Program-made: the position numbers and the translations under genes | Assembly (NCBI GenBank): GCA_937901055.1 | Contig: CALCGO010000600.1 | Location: 1 to 12,522 of the forward strand | Origin: an uncultured Rhodobacterales bacterium | GTDB taxonomy: Bacteria; Pseudomonadota; Alphaproteobacteria; Rhodobacterales; Rhodobacteraceae | Direction of reading: 5' to 3' | DNA: 12,522 bases | The notes under the pieces: generated by a model | Databases searched by the model: none | Seen by the model: the letters and a program-made list of their open reading frames with translations, nothing else | What the model was told of the DNA's origin: nothing | In this document: positions 1 to 7,243 of the stretch, piece by piece | How positions within the stretch are numbered: position 1 is the stretch's first letter | Layout of the letters: each line of letters begins with the position of its first letter

Positions 1-61
1 TCTGTACGAATCCAAATCGACAGGTCGTAACCGTGTCAGCTATTTTGCCAAGGCCGCTTGA
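1..61 (+). CDS. C-terminal end of a GGDEF diguanylate cyclase (partial)
   Basis: The reading frame starting at base 2 runs into the window from the left and stops with TGA at 59-61. It encodes LYESKSTGRNRVSYFAKAA. The pattern ALY-x-(S/A)-K-x-x-GRNRV is the classic end of a GGDEF domain, which makes cyclic di-GMP from two GTP. The active-site GG(D/E)EF loop and any sensory domain lie outside the window, so activity and input signal cannot be judged. It lies 57 bases before rimO on the same strand. The identification rests on about 19 residues, but the GRNRV ending is distinctive. Confidence 0.75.
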   Translation, partial: LYESKSTGRNRVSYFAKAA

Positions 62-93
62 AAACCACGTTAATATTCTCTGTTTCCTTTAAC

Positions 94-116
94 GGTCCGT
101 ATATCCTATACGGCCC
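94..116 (+). promoter_or_regulatory. Inverted repeat immediately before the rimO start
   Basis: Bases 97-113 read CCGTATATCCTATACGG, two perfect 7-base arms around a 3-base centre. Beyond one mismatch (96/114) the flanking bases 94-95 and 115-116 also pair. The repeat ends 2 bases before the ATG at 119, where a Shine-Dalgarno sequence would be expected and none is seen. It could be a protein-binding site or an RNA hairpin that limits ribosome access. TATCCT at 102-107 could instead be a -10 box giving an almost leaderless transcript. The symmetry is seen; the function is inferred. Confidence 0.4.
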
Positions 117-118
117 TA

Positions 119-1501
119 ATGACCCAGAACCCGCCAAACCTCCGCCCCGACCTCGCGCCCAAAGCGCGGATTGACGCAAACGCCCGTGAAGGCCAACCGA
201 AAATCGGTATGGTCAGCCTTGGCTGTCCCAAAGCCTTGGTCGACAGCGAGCGTATTCTCACCCGCCTGCGTGCTGAAGGGTACGCGATTTCGCCAGATTA
301 CAAAGACGCCAGCGCCGTGATCGTTAACACCTGCGGTTTTCTGGACAGCGCCAAAGCCGAAAGTCTGGAAGCCATCGGCGAGGCCTTGCATGAAAACGGC
401 AAGGTCATCGTAACCGGATGTCTGGGCGCCGAAGAAGAATACATCCGCGGCACTCACCCGTCCGTCATGGCTGTCACCGGCCCACACCAATATGAACAAG
501 TCCTCGACGCAGTTCACGCCATCGTTCCACCAGATCCTGACCCGTTCATCGACTTGTTACCCGCAACCGGTGTCTCGCTAACGCCGCGCCACTACAGCTA
601 TCTGAAAATTTCCGAGGGCTGTAACCACAAGTGCAAATTCTGCATCATTCCAGACATGCGCGGCCGTCTTGCCAGCCGCCCCGCCCACGCAATTCTTCGC
701 GAAGCCGGAAAACTCGTCGACGCCGGCGTCAAAGAACTGCTGGTCATCTCCCAAGACACATCCGCCTACGGGTTGGACCGCAAACACGCCACCGAAAAAG
801 GCCACCGCAGCCACATCATTGACCTCGCCCGTGATCTCGGGCAACTCGGCGCATGGGTCCGCCTGCACTACGTCTACCCCTACCCGTTCGTGCGCGACCT
901 GATCCCGCTGATGGCGGACGGCCTGATCCTGCCCTACCTCGACATCCCGTTCCAGCACTCGCACCCCGACGTCCTAAAACGTATGGCTCGCCCGGCCGCG
1001 AGCGCCAAAACGCTGGACGAGATCGCCCGCTGGCGTGACGTTTGCGCCGACATCACGCTTCGCTCCACCTTCATCGTCGGCTACCCCGGCGAAACCGAGG
1101 CCGAATTCCAACACCTCCTCGATTGGCTGGACGAGGCACAACTGGACCGCGTCGGCTGCTTCCAATACGAAAACGTCGCTGGCGCACGGTCAAACGAGTC
1201 CCCCGACCACGTCCCCGACGAGGTAAAACAAGACCGCTGGAACCGCTTCATGGAGAAATCGCAAGCCATTTCCGAGGCCAAGCTAGCCGCCAAAGTCGGT
1301 CAAACACTGGACGTAATAGTAGACGAAATAGACGCCGAGGGCGCCACCTGCCGCACCAAAGCCGACGCCCCCGAGATCGACGGAAACCTGTTCATCGACG
1401 AGGGTTTCGAAGGGCTTTCGGTTGGCGATATCGTGACGGTTGAAGTGGATGAGGCTAGCGAGTATGATTTGTGGGGTAAGGTTGTTTCGCTTGGAATATG
1501 A
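119..1501 (+). CDS. rimO: Ribosomal protein S12 (Asp) methylthiotransferase RimO
   Basis: RimO is a cytoplasmic radical-SAM enzyme that adds a methylthio group to the conserved aspartate of ribosomal protein S12, using two iron-sulfur clusters. The 460-residue length is normal. The N-terminal methylthiotransferase domain has the SLGCPKALVDSE motif with C36 and the further cluster cysteines C72 (NTCGF) and C101 (TGCLG). The radical-SAM domain has CNHKCKFC, with C168, C172 and C175 as CxxxCxxC ligands. The last 70 or so residues fit a TRAM domain. SLGCPKALVDSE separates RimO from the tRNA enzyme MiaB. The ATG at 119 gives the extended N-terminus I expect in Rhodobacterales RimO, although no clear ribosome-binding site precedes it. 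Codon use becomes less GC-rich over the last 20 codons, and the next gene abuts or overlaps the stop. Confidence 0.96.
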   Translation: MTQNPPNLRPDLAPKARIDANAREGQPKIGMVSLGCPKALVDSERILTRLRAEGYAISPDYKDASAVIVNTCGFLDSAKAESLEAIGEALHENGKVIVTGCLGAEEEYIRGTHPSVMAVTGPHQYEQVLDAVHAIVPPDPDPFIDLLPATGVSLTPRHYSYLKISEGCNHKCKFCIIPDMRGRLASRPAHAILREAGKLVDAGVKELLVISQDTSAYGLDRKHATEKGHRSHIIDLARDLGQLGAWVRLHYVYPYPFVRDLIPLMADGLILPYLDIPFQHSHPDVLKRMARPAASAKTLDEIARWRDVCADITLRSTFIVGYPGETEAEFQHLLDWLDEAQLDRVGCFQYENVAGARSNESPDHVPDEVKQDRWNRFMEKSQAISEAKLAAKVGQTLDVIVDEIDAEGATCRTKADAPEIDGNLFIDEGFEGLSVGDIVTVEVDEASEYDLWGKVVSLGI

Positions 1502-1535
1502 ACTGCCTAATCCACCCTCATTTTCTTATATCGAG

Positions 1536-2384
1536 ATGCTGAAAGCTCGATCAACAGGCGAATTTGAACCAGTTTTCTTTGAGTGGTATAAATTCGTTGG
1601 GAATTTAGCTCATTTGGCTATGGTTATCTCGCCAGATTCAGAAGGTTTTCGCCAAGATTCTCCTCGCAACATTTCTGTACTTACTGGCCTTATTAACAGG
1701 TGCTGCCGCTTAATGCTGGCTAATATTGCCCTTTCCCATCAAGGGAAATTTGGTGAAACTACCCTTATTGTTGATCGGTGTATTTTTGAATCTGCCGTAA
1801 AAATCTATTGGCTTTGCAATGACCCCAAACAGGAACGGTTTGATAGGTTTGTTAACGATGGTTTACGCGCGGATGTAGAGTTTAAACAACAAATTGAAGA
1901 AAACATTGCCCAAAGAGGCCAAGTTCTTTTGATTGAGAAACGTATGCTCAATTCAATAAATAAATATCTCGAGTTATCAGAGACAACTGAAGAATCCGTA
2001 AACCAATCCAAAAGAATGCCCAAGTTCAACCAACTGATGGATAAAATTGGACGCGACGAATTACAATATCTCGTCCGACAGAAACTTGGTTCACACCACG
2101 TACATGGAACGTGGTCAAGTTTGCTAACTCATTACCTAGAGCCAGATGAAACAGGCAAACAACTTGTTCTACGAGATCACGATTGCCCAACTGATACCAA
2201 CCAGTATGTTGCCACTATCGAAGCTGTACTTCAGGCAGTGACCGACTACGTTAGTTATGCATTTCCAACCGGGAAAAATCGAACACCTTTCATCAATTTA
2301 TTTTCTGGTACTTACGAAGAAATTATGACCCTTTTTGAAGAAGCGTCCAAAATAAGAGACCATTTGCAATCCAGCGCATCGTAA
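1536..2384 (+). CDS. AT-rich hypothetical protein, possibly DUF5677-like
   Basis: This open frame encodes about 282 residues from ATG 1536. The frame is open further upstream, with alternative starts TTG 1491, ATG 1464 and ATG 1449. Those would overlap rimO and read rimO codons in another frame, so I prefer 1536; TTG 1491 has AAGG about 10 bases ahead of it and remains possible. The protein is soluble-looking and mostly helical, with no signal peptide or membrane segment. The stretch around VDRCIFESAVKIYWLCNDP and the following HHVHGTW resemble the DUF5677 family as I remember it, but this is weak and gives no function. The gene is far richer in A and T than its neighbours and uses different codons, suggesting acquisition by transfer. 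No mobility gene or flanking repeat is visible. Confidence 0.7.
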   Translation: MLKARSTGEFEPVFFEWYKFVGNLAHLAMVISPDSEGFRQDSPRNISVLTGLINRCCRLMLANIALSHQGKFGETTLIVDRCIFESAVKIYWLCNDPKQERFDRFVNDGLRADVEFKQQIEENIAQRGQVLLIEKRMLNSINKYLELSETTEESVNQSKRMPKFNQLMDKIGRDELQYLVRQKLGSHHVHGTWSSLLTHYLEPDETGKQLVLRDHDCPTDTNQYVATIEAVLQAVTDYVSYAFPTGKNRTPFINLFSGTYEEIMTLFEEASKIRDHLQSSAS

Positions 2385-2446
2385 TCGCGTAGAAATTGAA
2401 ACACTGGCATATTTCCTAAAGCCTTCAAGTTACCACCACTCACCTA

Positions 2447-2475
2447 TTGTCCCATACCTTCATCACCACTATATC
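2447..2475 (+). promoter_or_regulatory. Candidate promoter of the cytochrome b561 gene
   Basis: TTGTCC at 2447-2452 and TATATC at 2470-2475 are separated by 17 bases, each matching 4 of 6 positions of the sigma-70 consensus. The element ends 30 bases before the cytochrome start. It lies in the 121-base gap after the AT-rich gene, which otherwise shows nothing recognisable. AAAGGGA at 2492-2498 is the ribosome-binding site, 7 bases before ATG 2506. Confidence 0.35.
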
Positions 2476-2505
2476 CACATCAAACAAACCCAAAGGGACA
2501 GCACC

Positions 2506-2997
2506 ATGTCAAACACAGTCACCGGATATAACCGCACGCAGATCATCCTTCATTGGGTCATCGCGGCGCTCGTCGTTTTTCAATTCGTCGGCCATGAAGC
2601 CATCGTCGAGGTTTATGAGCTGATCAACAAAGGTCAGGAACCGGCCATCCCAGTCCTCGCACGGGCCCATGTATTTCTCGGCGGATTGACCTTGATCCTC
2701 GCCATCTGGCGCGTTGTTTTGCGTCTCACGCGCGGTGCGCCTGATCTACCAGCCGAAGAAAATGCTGCCCTAAAGATTGTAGCCAAGGTCACCCATCTAA
2801 CCCTTTACGCCGCGATTTTCATCATGCCGCTATCCGGCATGGGTGCGTGGTTCGGCGGGCAAGAATTTGCCGCGACAGTGCACGCAGTGTTCAAGGTGGT
2901 TGTTCTGATCTCAGTCGGGCTACACGTTGTTGGCGCGCTATATCAGCAGTACGTTCTGAAAACCGGCCTCCTCAAACGCATGATGAAAGCCGAGTAA
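2506..2997 (+). CDS. Cytochrome b561 family membrane protein
   Basis: This is a 163-residue integral membrane di-haem b-type cytochrome of the bacterial b561 (YodB/CybB) type. The family passes electrons between the quinone pool and other carriers, and some members oxidise superoxide. Four hydrophobic segments are visible, at roughly 13-30, 51-72, 93-113 and 124-146. Likely haem-ligand histidines sit where the family has them: H16 (ILHW), H55 (RAHVFLGG), H97 (THLTLY), and H126 or H140 near the end. The length is close to the usual 160-180 residues. It has a good ribosome-binding site and its own candidate promoter. Its stop lies 3 bases from the convergent hrpB stop, so it is probably a single-gene transcript. 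The electron donor and acceptor cannot be told from the sequence. Confidence 0.88.
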   Translation: MSNTVTGYNRTQIILHWVIAALVVFQFVGHEAIVEVYELINKGQEPAIPVLARAHVFLGGLTLILAIWRVVLRLTRGAPDLPAEENAALKIVAKVTHLTLYAAIFIMPLSGMGAWFGGQEFAATVHAVFKVVVLISVGLHVVGALYQQYVLKTGLLKRMMKAE

Positions 2998-3000
2998 TTA

Positions 3001-5475
3001 CTACTTCCGGGGTTTCACCCGACGGGTCGGCTCAGCCACCGTCGGGTCCTCGGGCCAAGGGTGTTTTGGATACCGCCCACGCATATCTTTACGAACATCG
3101 CCGTAAGAGGTAGTCCAGAAACCCGGCAAATCCGCCGTGGTTTGTACTGGGCGCCGTGCTGGCGACAAAAGTTCGATTAGCACAGGTAATTTATCCGGAC
3201 CAACCACGGGATGTCGATTTAATCCAAACATCTCTTGCAATCGCACCGAAACAGAAGGCTGCTCTCCCCCATAATTTATCGCCAACCTTGTGCCCGTTGG
3301 CGCCTTGATTGATGCTGGGGCGAGTTTGTCCAACAATTGCATCGCATCCCAATCCAGCATGCTTTTGAGCGCCGCCAAAACATCAACCTTCTTCAAGCCC
3401 TCGGAACGACGTAGGCCAGTAAGGAATGGTTGCAGCCAGTTCTCCAGCCCATCTACCAACCCATTGTCAGACATATCCGGCATATCCGCACCGCGCGCAC
3501 GAAGCCATTCGACGCGCGCCCTAAGTAAACGCGCGGCATTGCTCCAATCCAGTGCCTCGAGGCCCAAGTCTCGAACGCCCTCAACCATAGCGCCAGAAAC
3601 TGCCGAATCCGGTGCGTTTTTCCAGTTCATATCCCCCAAAGTAAGAGCACCAAGCATGACACGTTGGCGGGCAACGACGCTTCGATCTCGGCGGGACCAT
3701 TCGCAAATGTTAACCTCGTCCACCTCGTGCAGATCGCGTATTTCAGCCTCCGAAACCACGGCGCCCAATCGCAGCCGCGCCTCGCGCAGGTCACCGTCAA
3801 GGTCCACTGCCAGCAGCATCCGCGCGTTCGCCAGTGCATCGCCAGCGTCCACAATCGCGCCCTTTCCGCCCGACAAAAGAAACCGTGCCTCTTCGCCTTT
3901 GCGCCGCAGCGCGATCCGGTCCGGATAAGCCAACGACAGCAATGCCCCCGCGGAAAGTCCCTCGCCAACACTATTCGGCACCAACTTTTCCAACCGTTTG
4001 ATTTCAGCCTTAATCGCGGAAATCGCGCCCCGATCGGCGCGATATGGCCGTTCCCGTTCGAACTTTGACGCGTCGGTAACTGCCTCTAATCGCAATGTAA
4101 TATCGGCGGAGCGCCCATTCACCGGATCACGTTCCGCTATCAAGGCCGCCAGCGTCGCTGCTAACCGCCGTGACCCATGTGCCGCCCCGATCACCAGCAT
4201 ATGCCCCAACCGTGGATGCATCGGCAGCCCCGCCAACACCTTGCCGTGAGCCGTTATTCGCCCTGTTTTCAACGCGCCCAATGCGCTCAGCAAAGTTCGC
4301 GCCTCTGTAAATGCACGTTCGGGTGGTTGGGTCAAAAACGCCATACCGGCGGGCGTATCAGCCCCCCAAACCGCGAGTTCCAGTACCAGCCCCGCCAAGT
4401 CCGTCGATTCAATTTCCGCGGGCGGGAAAGGTGCCATTCCGCCCTCCTCCCCTTTTGTCCACATTCGGTAACAGACACCCGCTGAAACGCGCCCCGCACG
4501 CCCGCGACGTTGTTCCGCCTCCGCCTTCGTTACCCGTTCGGTCACTAACCGCGACATACCCGAGGCCGCATCAAACCGCGCACGACGCGCTTTCCCGCAA
4601 TCGACAACCGTTTGAATGTCCGGAATGGTTAAGGAGGTTTCCGCAATCGCCGTCGCCAACACTACTTTGCGCCCCACTTTAAGCGGGGCCAGAACTTCGC
4701 GCTGTTGCGCAAAAGGTAACCCGCCAAATAATGGCATCACTTTGCAGTCCGAAGGCAGTTTCAGTTTCGCCGTAACACGTCGAATTTCACCGGCGCCAGG
4801 TAAAAAAACCAAGACACCGCCGTCAGTTTCGGCAACGGCCTGTGCCACCAGCTCCGCCGCCACATCCCCGAACCACGGTCCTCGTCGATTTGGTTGCGCC
4901 CATGGTCGGTCAAGCCAACGTGTATCCACTGGAAAACTGCGCCCTGTCGAGGTTACCATCGGCGCATCTCCCATCAGGGCCGCCACTGGCTCCGCATCCA
5001 ATGTTGCCGACATTACCAGCAAATTCAGGTCGTTGCGCAAAACTGAACGCACTTCGAGACACAACGCCAGCCCCAAATCCGCGTTCAAAGACCGTTCGTG
5101 AAATTCGTCAAAGATTATACAATCAATGCCCGACAGCTCTGGGTTTCGTTGGAGTATCCGTGTCAAAATCCCTTCGGTCACCACCTCGATGCGCGTCTTC
5201 GGCCCCACTCGACTTTCGCCCTTGATGCGATAGCCGACGGTTTCCCCAACGTTTTCGCCCAGCTGTTGCGCCAAACGTTCGGCAGCGGCCCGTGCGGCCA
5301 CGCGGCGTGGCTCCAACATCACGATACGGCCGGAACAGAGCCCGTTTTCCAGCAGAAACAACGGCACGCGCGTCGTCTTGCCCGCCCCGGGTGGGGCCTG
5401 CAACACTGCGATCCCAGCCCTGCGCATGGCAGTTAATAATTCCGGTAATACCGCTTCGACAGGCAGGGCCGTCAT
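3001..5475 (-). CDS. hrpB: ATP-dependent helicase HrpB
   Basis: HrpB is a DEAH/RHA-family superfamily 2 helicase of 824 residues, the usual size. Visible motifs are Walker A APPGAGKT (27-34), DEFH (123-126), motif III SATLD (156-160), and motif VI QRRGRAGR (322-329). DEFH in place of DEAH, followed by ERSLNADL, is typical of HrpB rather than HrpA. The C-terminal third, ending in a basic tail after PWPEDP, fits the HrpB C-terminal domain. It is a cytoplasmic NTP-dependent helicase whose physiological substrate is poorly defined in most bacteria. The start at 5475 has GAGGGG (5481-5486) 5 bases upstream. The gene follows the DUF3108 gene by 19 bases, so the two are probably co-transcribed. It ends with two stop codons in a row, TAG then TAA. 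Confidence 0.95.
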   Translation of the reverse strand: MTALPVEAVLPELLTAMRRAGIAVLQAPPGAGKTTRVPLFLLENGLCSGRIVMLEPRRVAARAAAERLAQQLGENVGETVGYRIKGESRVGPKTRIEVVTEGILTRILQRNPELSGIDCIIFDEFHERSLNADLGLALCLEVRSVLRNDLNLLVMSATLDAEPVAALMGDAPMVTSTGRSFPVDTRWLDRPWAQPNRRGPWFGDVAAELVAQAVAETDGGVLVFLPGAGEIRRVTAKLKLPSDCKVMPLFGGLPFAQQREVLAPLKVGRKVVLATAIAETSLTIPDIQTVVDCGKARRARFDAASGMSRLVTERVTKAEAEQRRGRAGRVSAGVCYRMWTKGEEGGMAPFPPAEIESTDLAGLVLELAVWGADTPAGMAFLTQPPERAFTEARTLLSALGALKTGRITAHGKVLAGLPMHPRLGHMLVIGAAHGSRRLAATLAALIAERDPVNGRSADITLRLEAVTDASKFERERPYRADRGAISAIKAEIKRLEKLVPNSVGEGLSAGALLSLAYPDRIALRRKGEEARFLLSGGKGAIVDAGDALANARMLLAVDLDGDLREARLRLGAVVSEAEIRDLHEVDEVNICEWSRRDRSVVARQRVMLGALTLGDMNWKNAPDSAVSGAMVEGVRDLGLEALDWSNAARLLRARVEWLRARGADMPDMSDNGLVDGLENWLQPFLTGLRRSEGLKKVDVLAALKSMLDWDAMQLLDKLAPASIKAPTGTRLAINYGGEQPSVSVRLQEMFGLNRHPVVGPDKLPVLIELLSPARRPVQTTADLPGFWTTSYGDVRKDMRGRYPKHPWPEDPTVAEPTRRVKPRK

Positions 5476-5494
5476 GTTTGCCCCTCGCAGAAAA

Positions 5495-6196
5495 TCAACG
5501 TGCCTTGATCGTCAATGTTCCAAGGCTGGTATGCGCCTCGAATTTTCGAATGCGCATTAGCGCGTTGTTATCAGGTTCAAATACCAGTGCAGACAAGGCA
5601 ATGCCACCCTTACCCCCATTGCCCGAATAGGAAATATTGCACTCCACGCGCCCGTCATTATAGCGTTTGATGTCAGTAAATTTCACAGAGCTACGATCAC
5701 GCCCGTCAAATAGATCAACCTCGCCGGAACACACTTTTGTAGAACTTACGGGCCGCAAAAGAAAATACATCAAGGACATCGGGTCAACGGTACGACGATA
5801 AGTGGTAACTTCGGCCGGGACATTTCTTTCCGGATCAAAGCGCACGCTGGACACACGGTCGCCGCTAAACAAAATCTCTAGTTGGGAAACTGTACCCTTT
5901 TCGCTACTCGTTGCGGTATGCTTGACCGGCACCAGAACGCCGCCTACACCGATCCGTCCGACAGCCGTTTGATCGTAGCGCACATCGTAAAGCGCACCCA
6001 CAAGGCCTGTGGTGTAAAGCGCGGTCGCCACAGAGTAGCTTTTTCCGTTACTATTTGCCGCCACTTGCATCTCGCCGATTTTGGCCATGCCCAAGCGGAC
6101 ATCAAAACGATAGTCGAAGCTCTGGGCCAAGGTTGCCGCTGGAATGAAAGCGGCCAAAATTGCCGCGTATATGGTTATATATATGGTCTTAAGCAT
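5495..6196 (-). CDS. Secreted DUF3108-domain protein
   Basis: This 233-residue protein has an N-terminal signal peptide, a hydrophobic stretch at 5-23 with likely cleavage after A24 (TLA|Q). The mature part, beginning SFDYRFDVRLGMAKIGEM, fits DUF3108, a periplasmic beta-rich family of unknown function. The family-like central segment VDPMSLMYFLLRPV (137-150) is present. Two cysteines, C156 and C186, flank the conserved DGRDR segment and could form a disulfide in the periplasm. AACAGG upstream serves as a ribosome-binding site. It is the first gene of a likely two-gene unit with hrpB, 19 bases downstream. The partnership with an RNA helicase is probably positional rather than functional. The family assignment is fairly secure; no molecular role is known to me. 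Confidence 0.85.
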   Translation of the reverse strand: MLKTIYITIYAAILAAFIPAATLAQSFDYRFDVRLGMAKIGEMQVAANSNGKSYSVATALYTTGLVGALYDVRYDQTAVGRIGVGGVLVPVKHTATSSEKGTVSQLEILFSGDRVSSVRFDPERNVPAEVTTYRRTVDPMSLMYFLLRPVSSTKVCSGEVDLFDGRDRSSVKFTDIKRYNDGRVECNISYSGNGGKGGIALSALVFEPDNNALMRIRKFEAHTSLGTLTIKAR

Positions 6197-6211
6197 CGCT
6201 ATTACCTGTTG

Positions 6212-6241
6212 AATATCTTACAAGCCCCGAACATATGGCAA
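6212..6241 (-). promoter_or_regulatory. Candidate promoter of the DUF3108-hrpB unit
   Basis: On the minus strand TTGCCA (complement of 6236-6241) and GATATT (complement of 6212-6217) are separated by 18 bases and match 5 of 6 and 4 of 6 consensus positions. The element lies 15 bases upstream of the DUF3108 start at 6196. It shares the 268-base divergent region with the rpmB promoter. The middle of that region (6242-6379) shows nothing I recognise. Confidence 0.4.
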
Positions 6242-6379
6242 GATCGCCTGCTATCAAAGGGCAACATTAGGAGATGCGCTTAATTTCGCCGTGAAGGGTT
6301 TATTTGCCGTCAGATTGCGCGTAAATATCGCTCTAAGACAAGTTCTGGCACTGTTTGCAAAATAACCACGCCGAATCCC

Positions 6380-6408
6380 TTGACCCCCGCCACTGTCCGG
6401 AATAAAGA
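6380..6408 (+). promoter_or_regulatory. Candidate rpmB promoter
   Basis: TTGACC at 6380-6385 is followed after 17 bases by TAAAGA at 6403-6408. The -35 box is strong, and the -10 box matches only 3 of 6 positions. This position would give a 5' leader of about 50 bases. An inverted repeat, CCGGAAT (6397-6403) and ATTCCGG (6419-6425), straddles the -10 and the expected transcription start. AAAAGGA at 6451-6457 is the rpmB ribosome-binding site, 7 bases before the ATG. Confidence 0.5.
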
Positions 6409-6464
6409 AACGCTTCGAATTCCGGTGCCCCCAACGGGTGCGCCCCATATAAAAGGACATCAAC

Positions 6465-6752
6465 ATGTCTCGTGTTTGTGAACTATCCGGTAAAGGCGTT
6501 ATGACTGGCAACAATGTCAGCCACGCTAAAAATAGAACTCGTCGGCGCTTCTTGCCGAATCTGAATGATGTTACCCTTGCTTCCGAAGTCTTGGGCCGGT
6601 CGTTCAAATTCCGCATTGCTGCATCGACATTGCGTACAGTCGATCACCGTGGTGGTCTGGACGCATTCATGGCTAAGGCGAAAGACGCTGATCTTTCGGT
6701 TACAGCTTTGAAAGTCAAAAAAGACATCGAAAAAGCACAGGCTCCGGCCTAA
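6465..6752 (+). CDS. rpmB: 50S ribosomal protein L28
   Basis: L28 (bL28) is a small basic protein of the large ribosomal subunit. The 95-residue product begins MSRVCELSGKGVMTGNNVSH, the typical L28 opening, continues through NRTRRRFLPNL, and ends with a charged tail, as in alphaproteobacterial L28. Only one cysteine (C5) is present, so this is the zinc-free form lacking the paired CxxC motifs found in some other bacteria. It stands alone, with its own promoter candidate upstream and a strong terminator 24 bases after the stop, so it is probably transcribed as a single gene. Confidence 0.97.
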   Translation: MSRVCELSGKGVMTGNNVSHAKNRTRRRFLPNLNDVTLASEVLGRSFKFRIAASTLRTVDHRGGLDAFMAKAKDADLSVTALKVKKDIEKAQAPA

Positions 6753-6775
6753 TACCTGCTTTATCGTAACGGTTC

Positions 6776-6807
6776 GCGGCCCTGTCGGAGAAATCTGGCG
6801 GGGCCGC
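6776..6807 (+). terminator. Rho-independent terminator after rpmB
   Basis: Bases 6776-6789 pair with 6794-6807 into a 14-base-pair stem with three G-U wobbles, closed by a GAAA (GNRA-type) tetraloop at 6790-6793. The outer arms are GCGGCCC and GGGCCGC. The stem is followed by TTCGTTTCG, a modest T-rich tract. Its place 24 bases after the rpmB stop and 48 bases before the next start fits a terminator. Confidence 0.8.
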
Positions 6808-6855
6808 TTCGTTTCGCCACGTACAACCCACCAGATTAATGCATATGTTACGCGC

Positions 6856-7203
6856 ATGAACTTTCAACGCCTTATAATTGCCTTTCTGATTGCGATCGGC
6901 CTGTTCAGCAGCACTTCCGGTGCTGCCTTCAGTCAGGGGCGTATGGCTGGCGGTCAATCAATCACGATTTGCTCGCCCGATGGTGTGCACGACATCATCC
7001 TCGGCGCGAATGGCGAACCGGTTCCCAGCGAACACGAATGTTCAGATTGCTGCTTCATCGCATTAGATGCACAAGTGGCGCAGGATCATGCCAGCCCATC
7101 ACCTACTAATCTGACCCGTGTAATATTGCCAATGACCACAAGGTCATGGATTTCACGCTTCAACTCAAACGCAAACGCACGGGCTCCTCCAGTAGTAGTT
7201 TAA
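6856..7203 (+). CDS. Secreted DUF2946-like, probably copper-related protein
   Basis: This small protein has 115 residues. A hydrophobic segment at 6-24 forms a signal peptide or membrane anchor, with possible cleavage near AFS|Q27. The mature part has ITICSPDG (C39), a glycine-rich turn, then H60-E-C62-S-D-C65-C66. This C...PDG...HxCxxC layout matches DUF2946 as I remember it, a family of short exported proteins often beside copper genes. The Cys/His cluster could bind a metal. It lies 40 bases before a PCu(A)C copper chaperone on the same strand, supporting a shared copper role. The ATG has no clear ribosome-binding site. TATGTT at 6844-6849 could be a -10 box for a nearly leaderless message. 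The exact function is unknown. Confidence 0.72.
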   Translation: MNFQRLIIAFLIAIGLFSSTSGAAFSQGRMAGGQSITICSPDGVHDIILGANGEPVPSEHECSDCCFIALDAQVAQDHASPSPTNLTRVILPMTTRSWISRFNSNANARAPPVVV

Positions 7204-7211
7204 TATTAAAC
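7198..7211 (+). promoter_or_regulatory. Perfect 14-base palindrome at the DUF2946-PCu(A)C junction
   Basis: GTTTAATATTAAAC is a perfect palindrome that contains the TAA stop of the upstream gene (7201-7203) and lies 32 bases before the chaperone ATG. Such a site could bind a dimeric regulator or form part of an internal promoter. The AT-rich sequence after it (TTATATTAT) would suit a -10 region. Function is inferred only. Confidence 0.3.
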
Positions 7212-7233
7212 CTTATATTATCCACAAACTACC

Positions 7234-7239
7234 GGAGGT
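7234..7239 (+). promoter_or_regulatory. Strong ribosome-binding site of the PCu(A)C gene
   Basis: GGAGGT lies 4 bases before ATG 7244. It is the closest match to the Shine-Dalgarno consensus in the window and fixes the start of the copper chaperone. It suggests the chaperone is translated more strongly than the upstream DUF2946-like gene, which has no visible site. Confidence 0.7.
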
Positions 7240-7243
7240 CAAA

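Noticed and set aside
578..964. Long open frames antisense to rimO (578-964 and 116-517, minus strand), and several opposite hrpB on the plus strand.
   Set aside because: They overlap well-identified genes entirely, have no recognisable domains, and show the composition expected of shadow frames in GC-rich coding sequence.
1440..1535. Longer N-terminus for the AT-rich gene, starting at TTG 1440 or ATG 1449.
   Set aside because: Those codons lie inside rimO in another frame, and the residues read as a shadow of rimO. The composition change and ATG 1536 make a later start more likely, though TTG 1491 stays possible.
6254..6857. Minus-strand frames (6254-6616 and 6483-6857) antisense to rpmB and its leader.
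   Set aside because: They cover the conserved L28 gene, its promoter candidate and its terminator, and their products show no family features.
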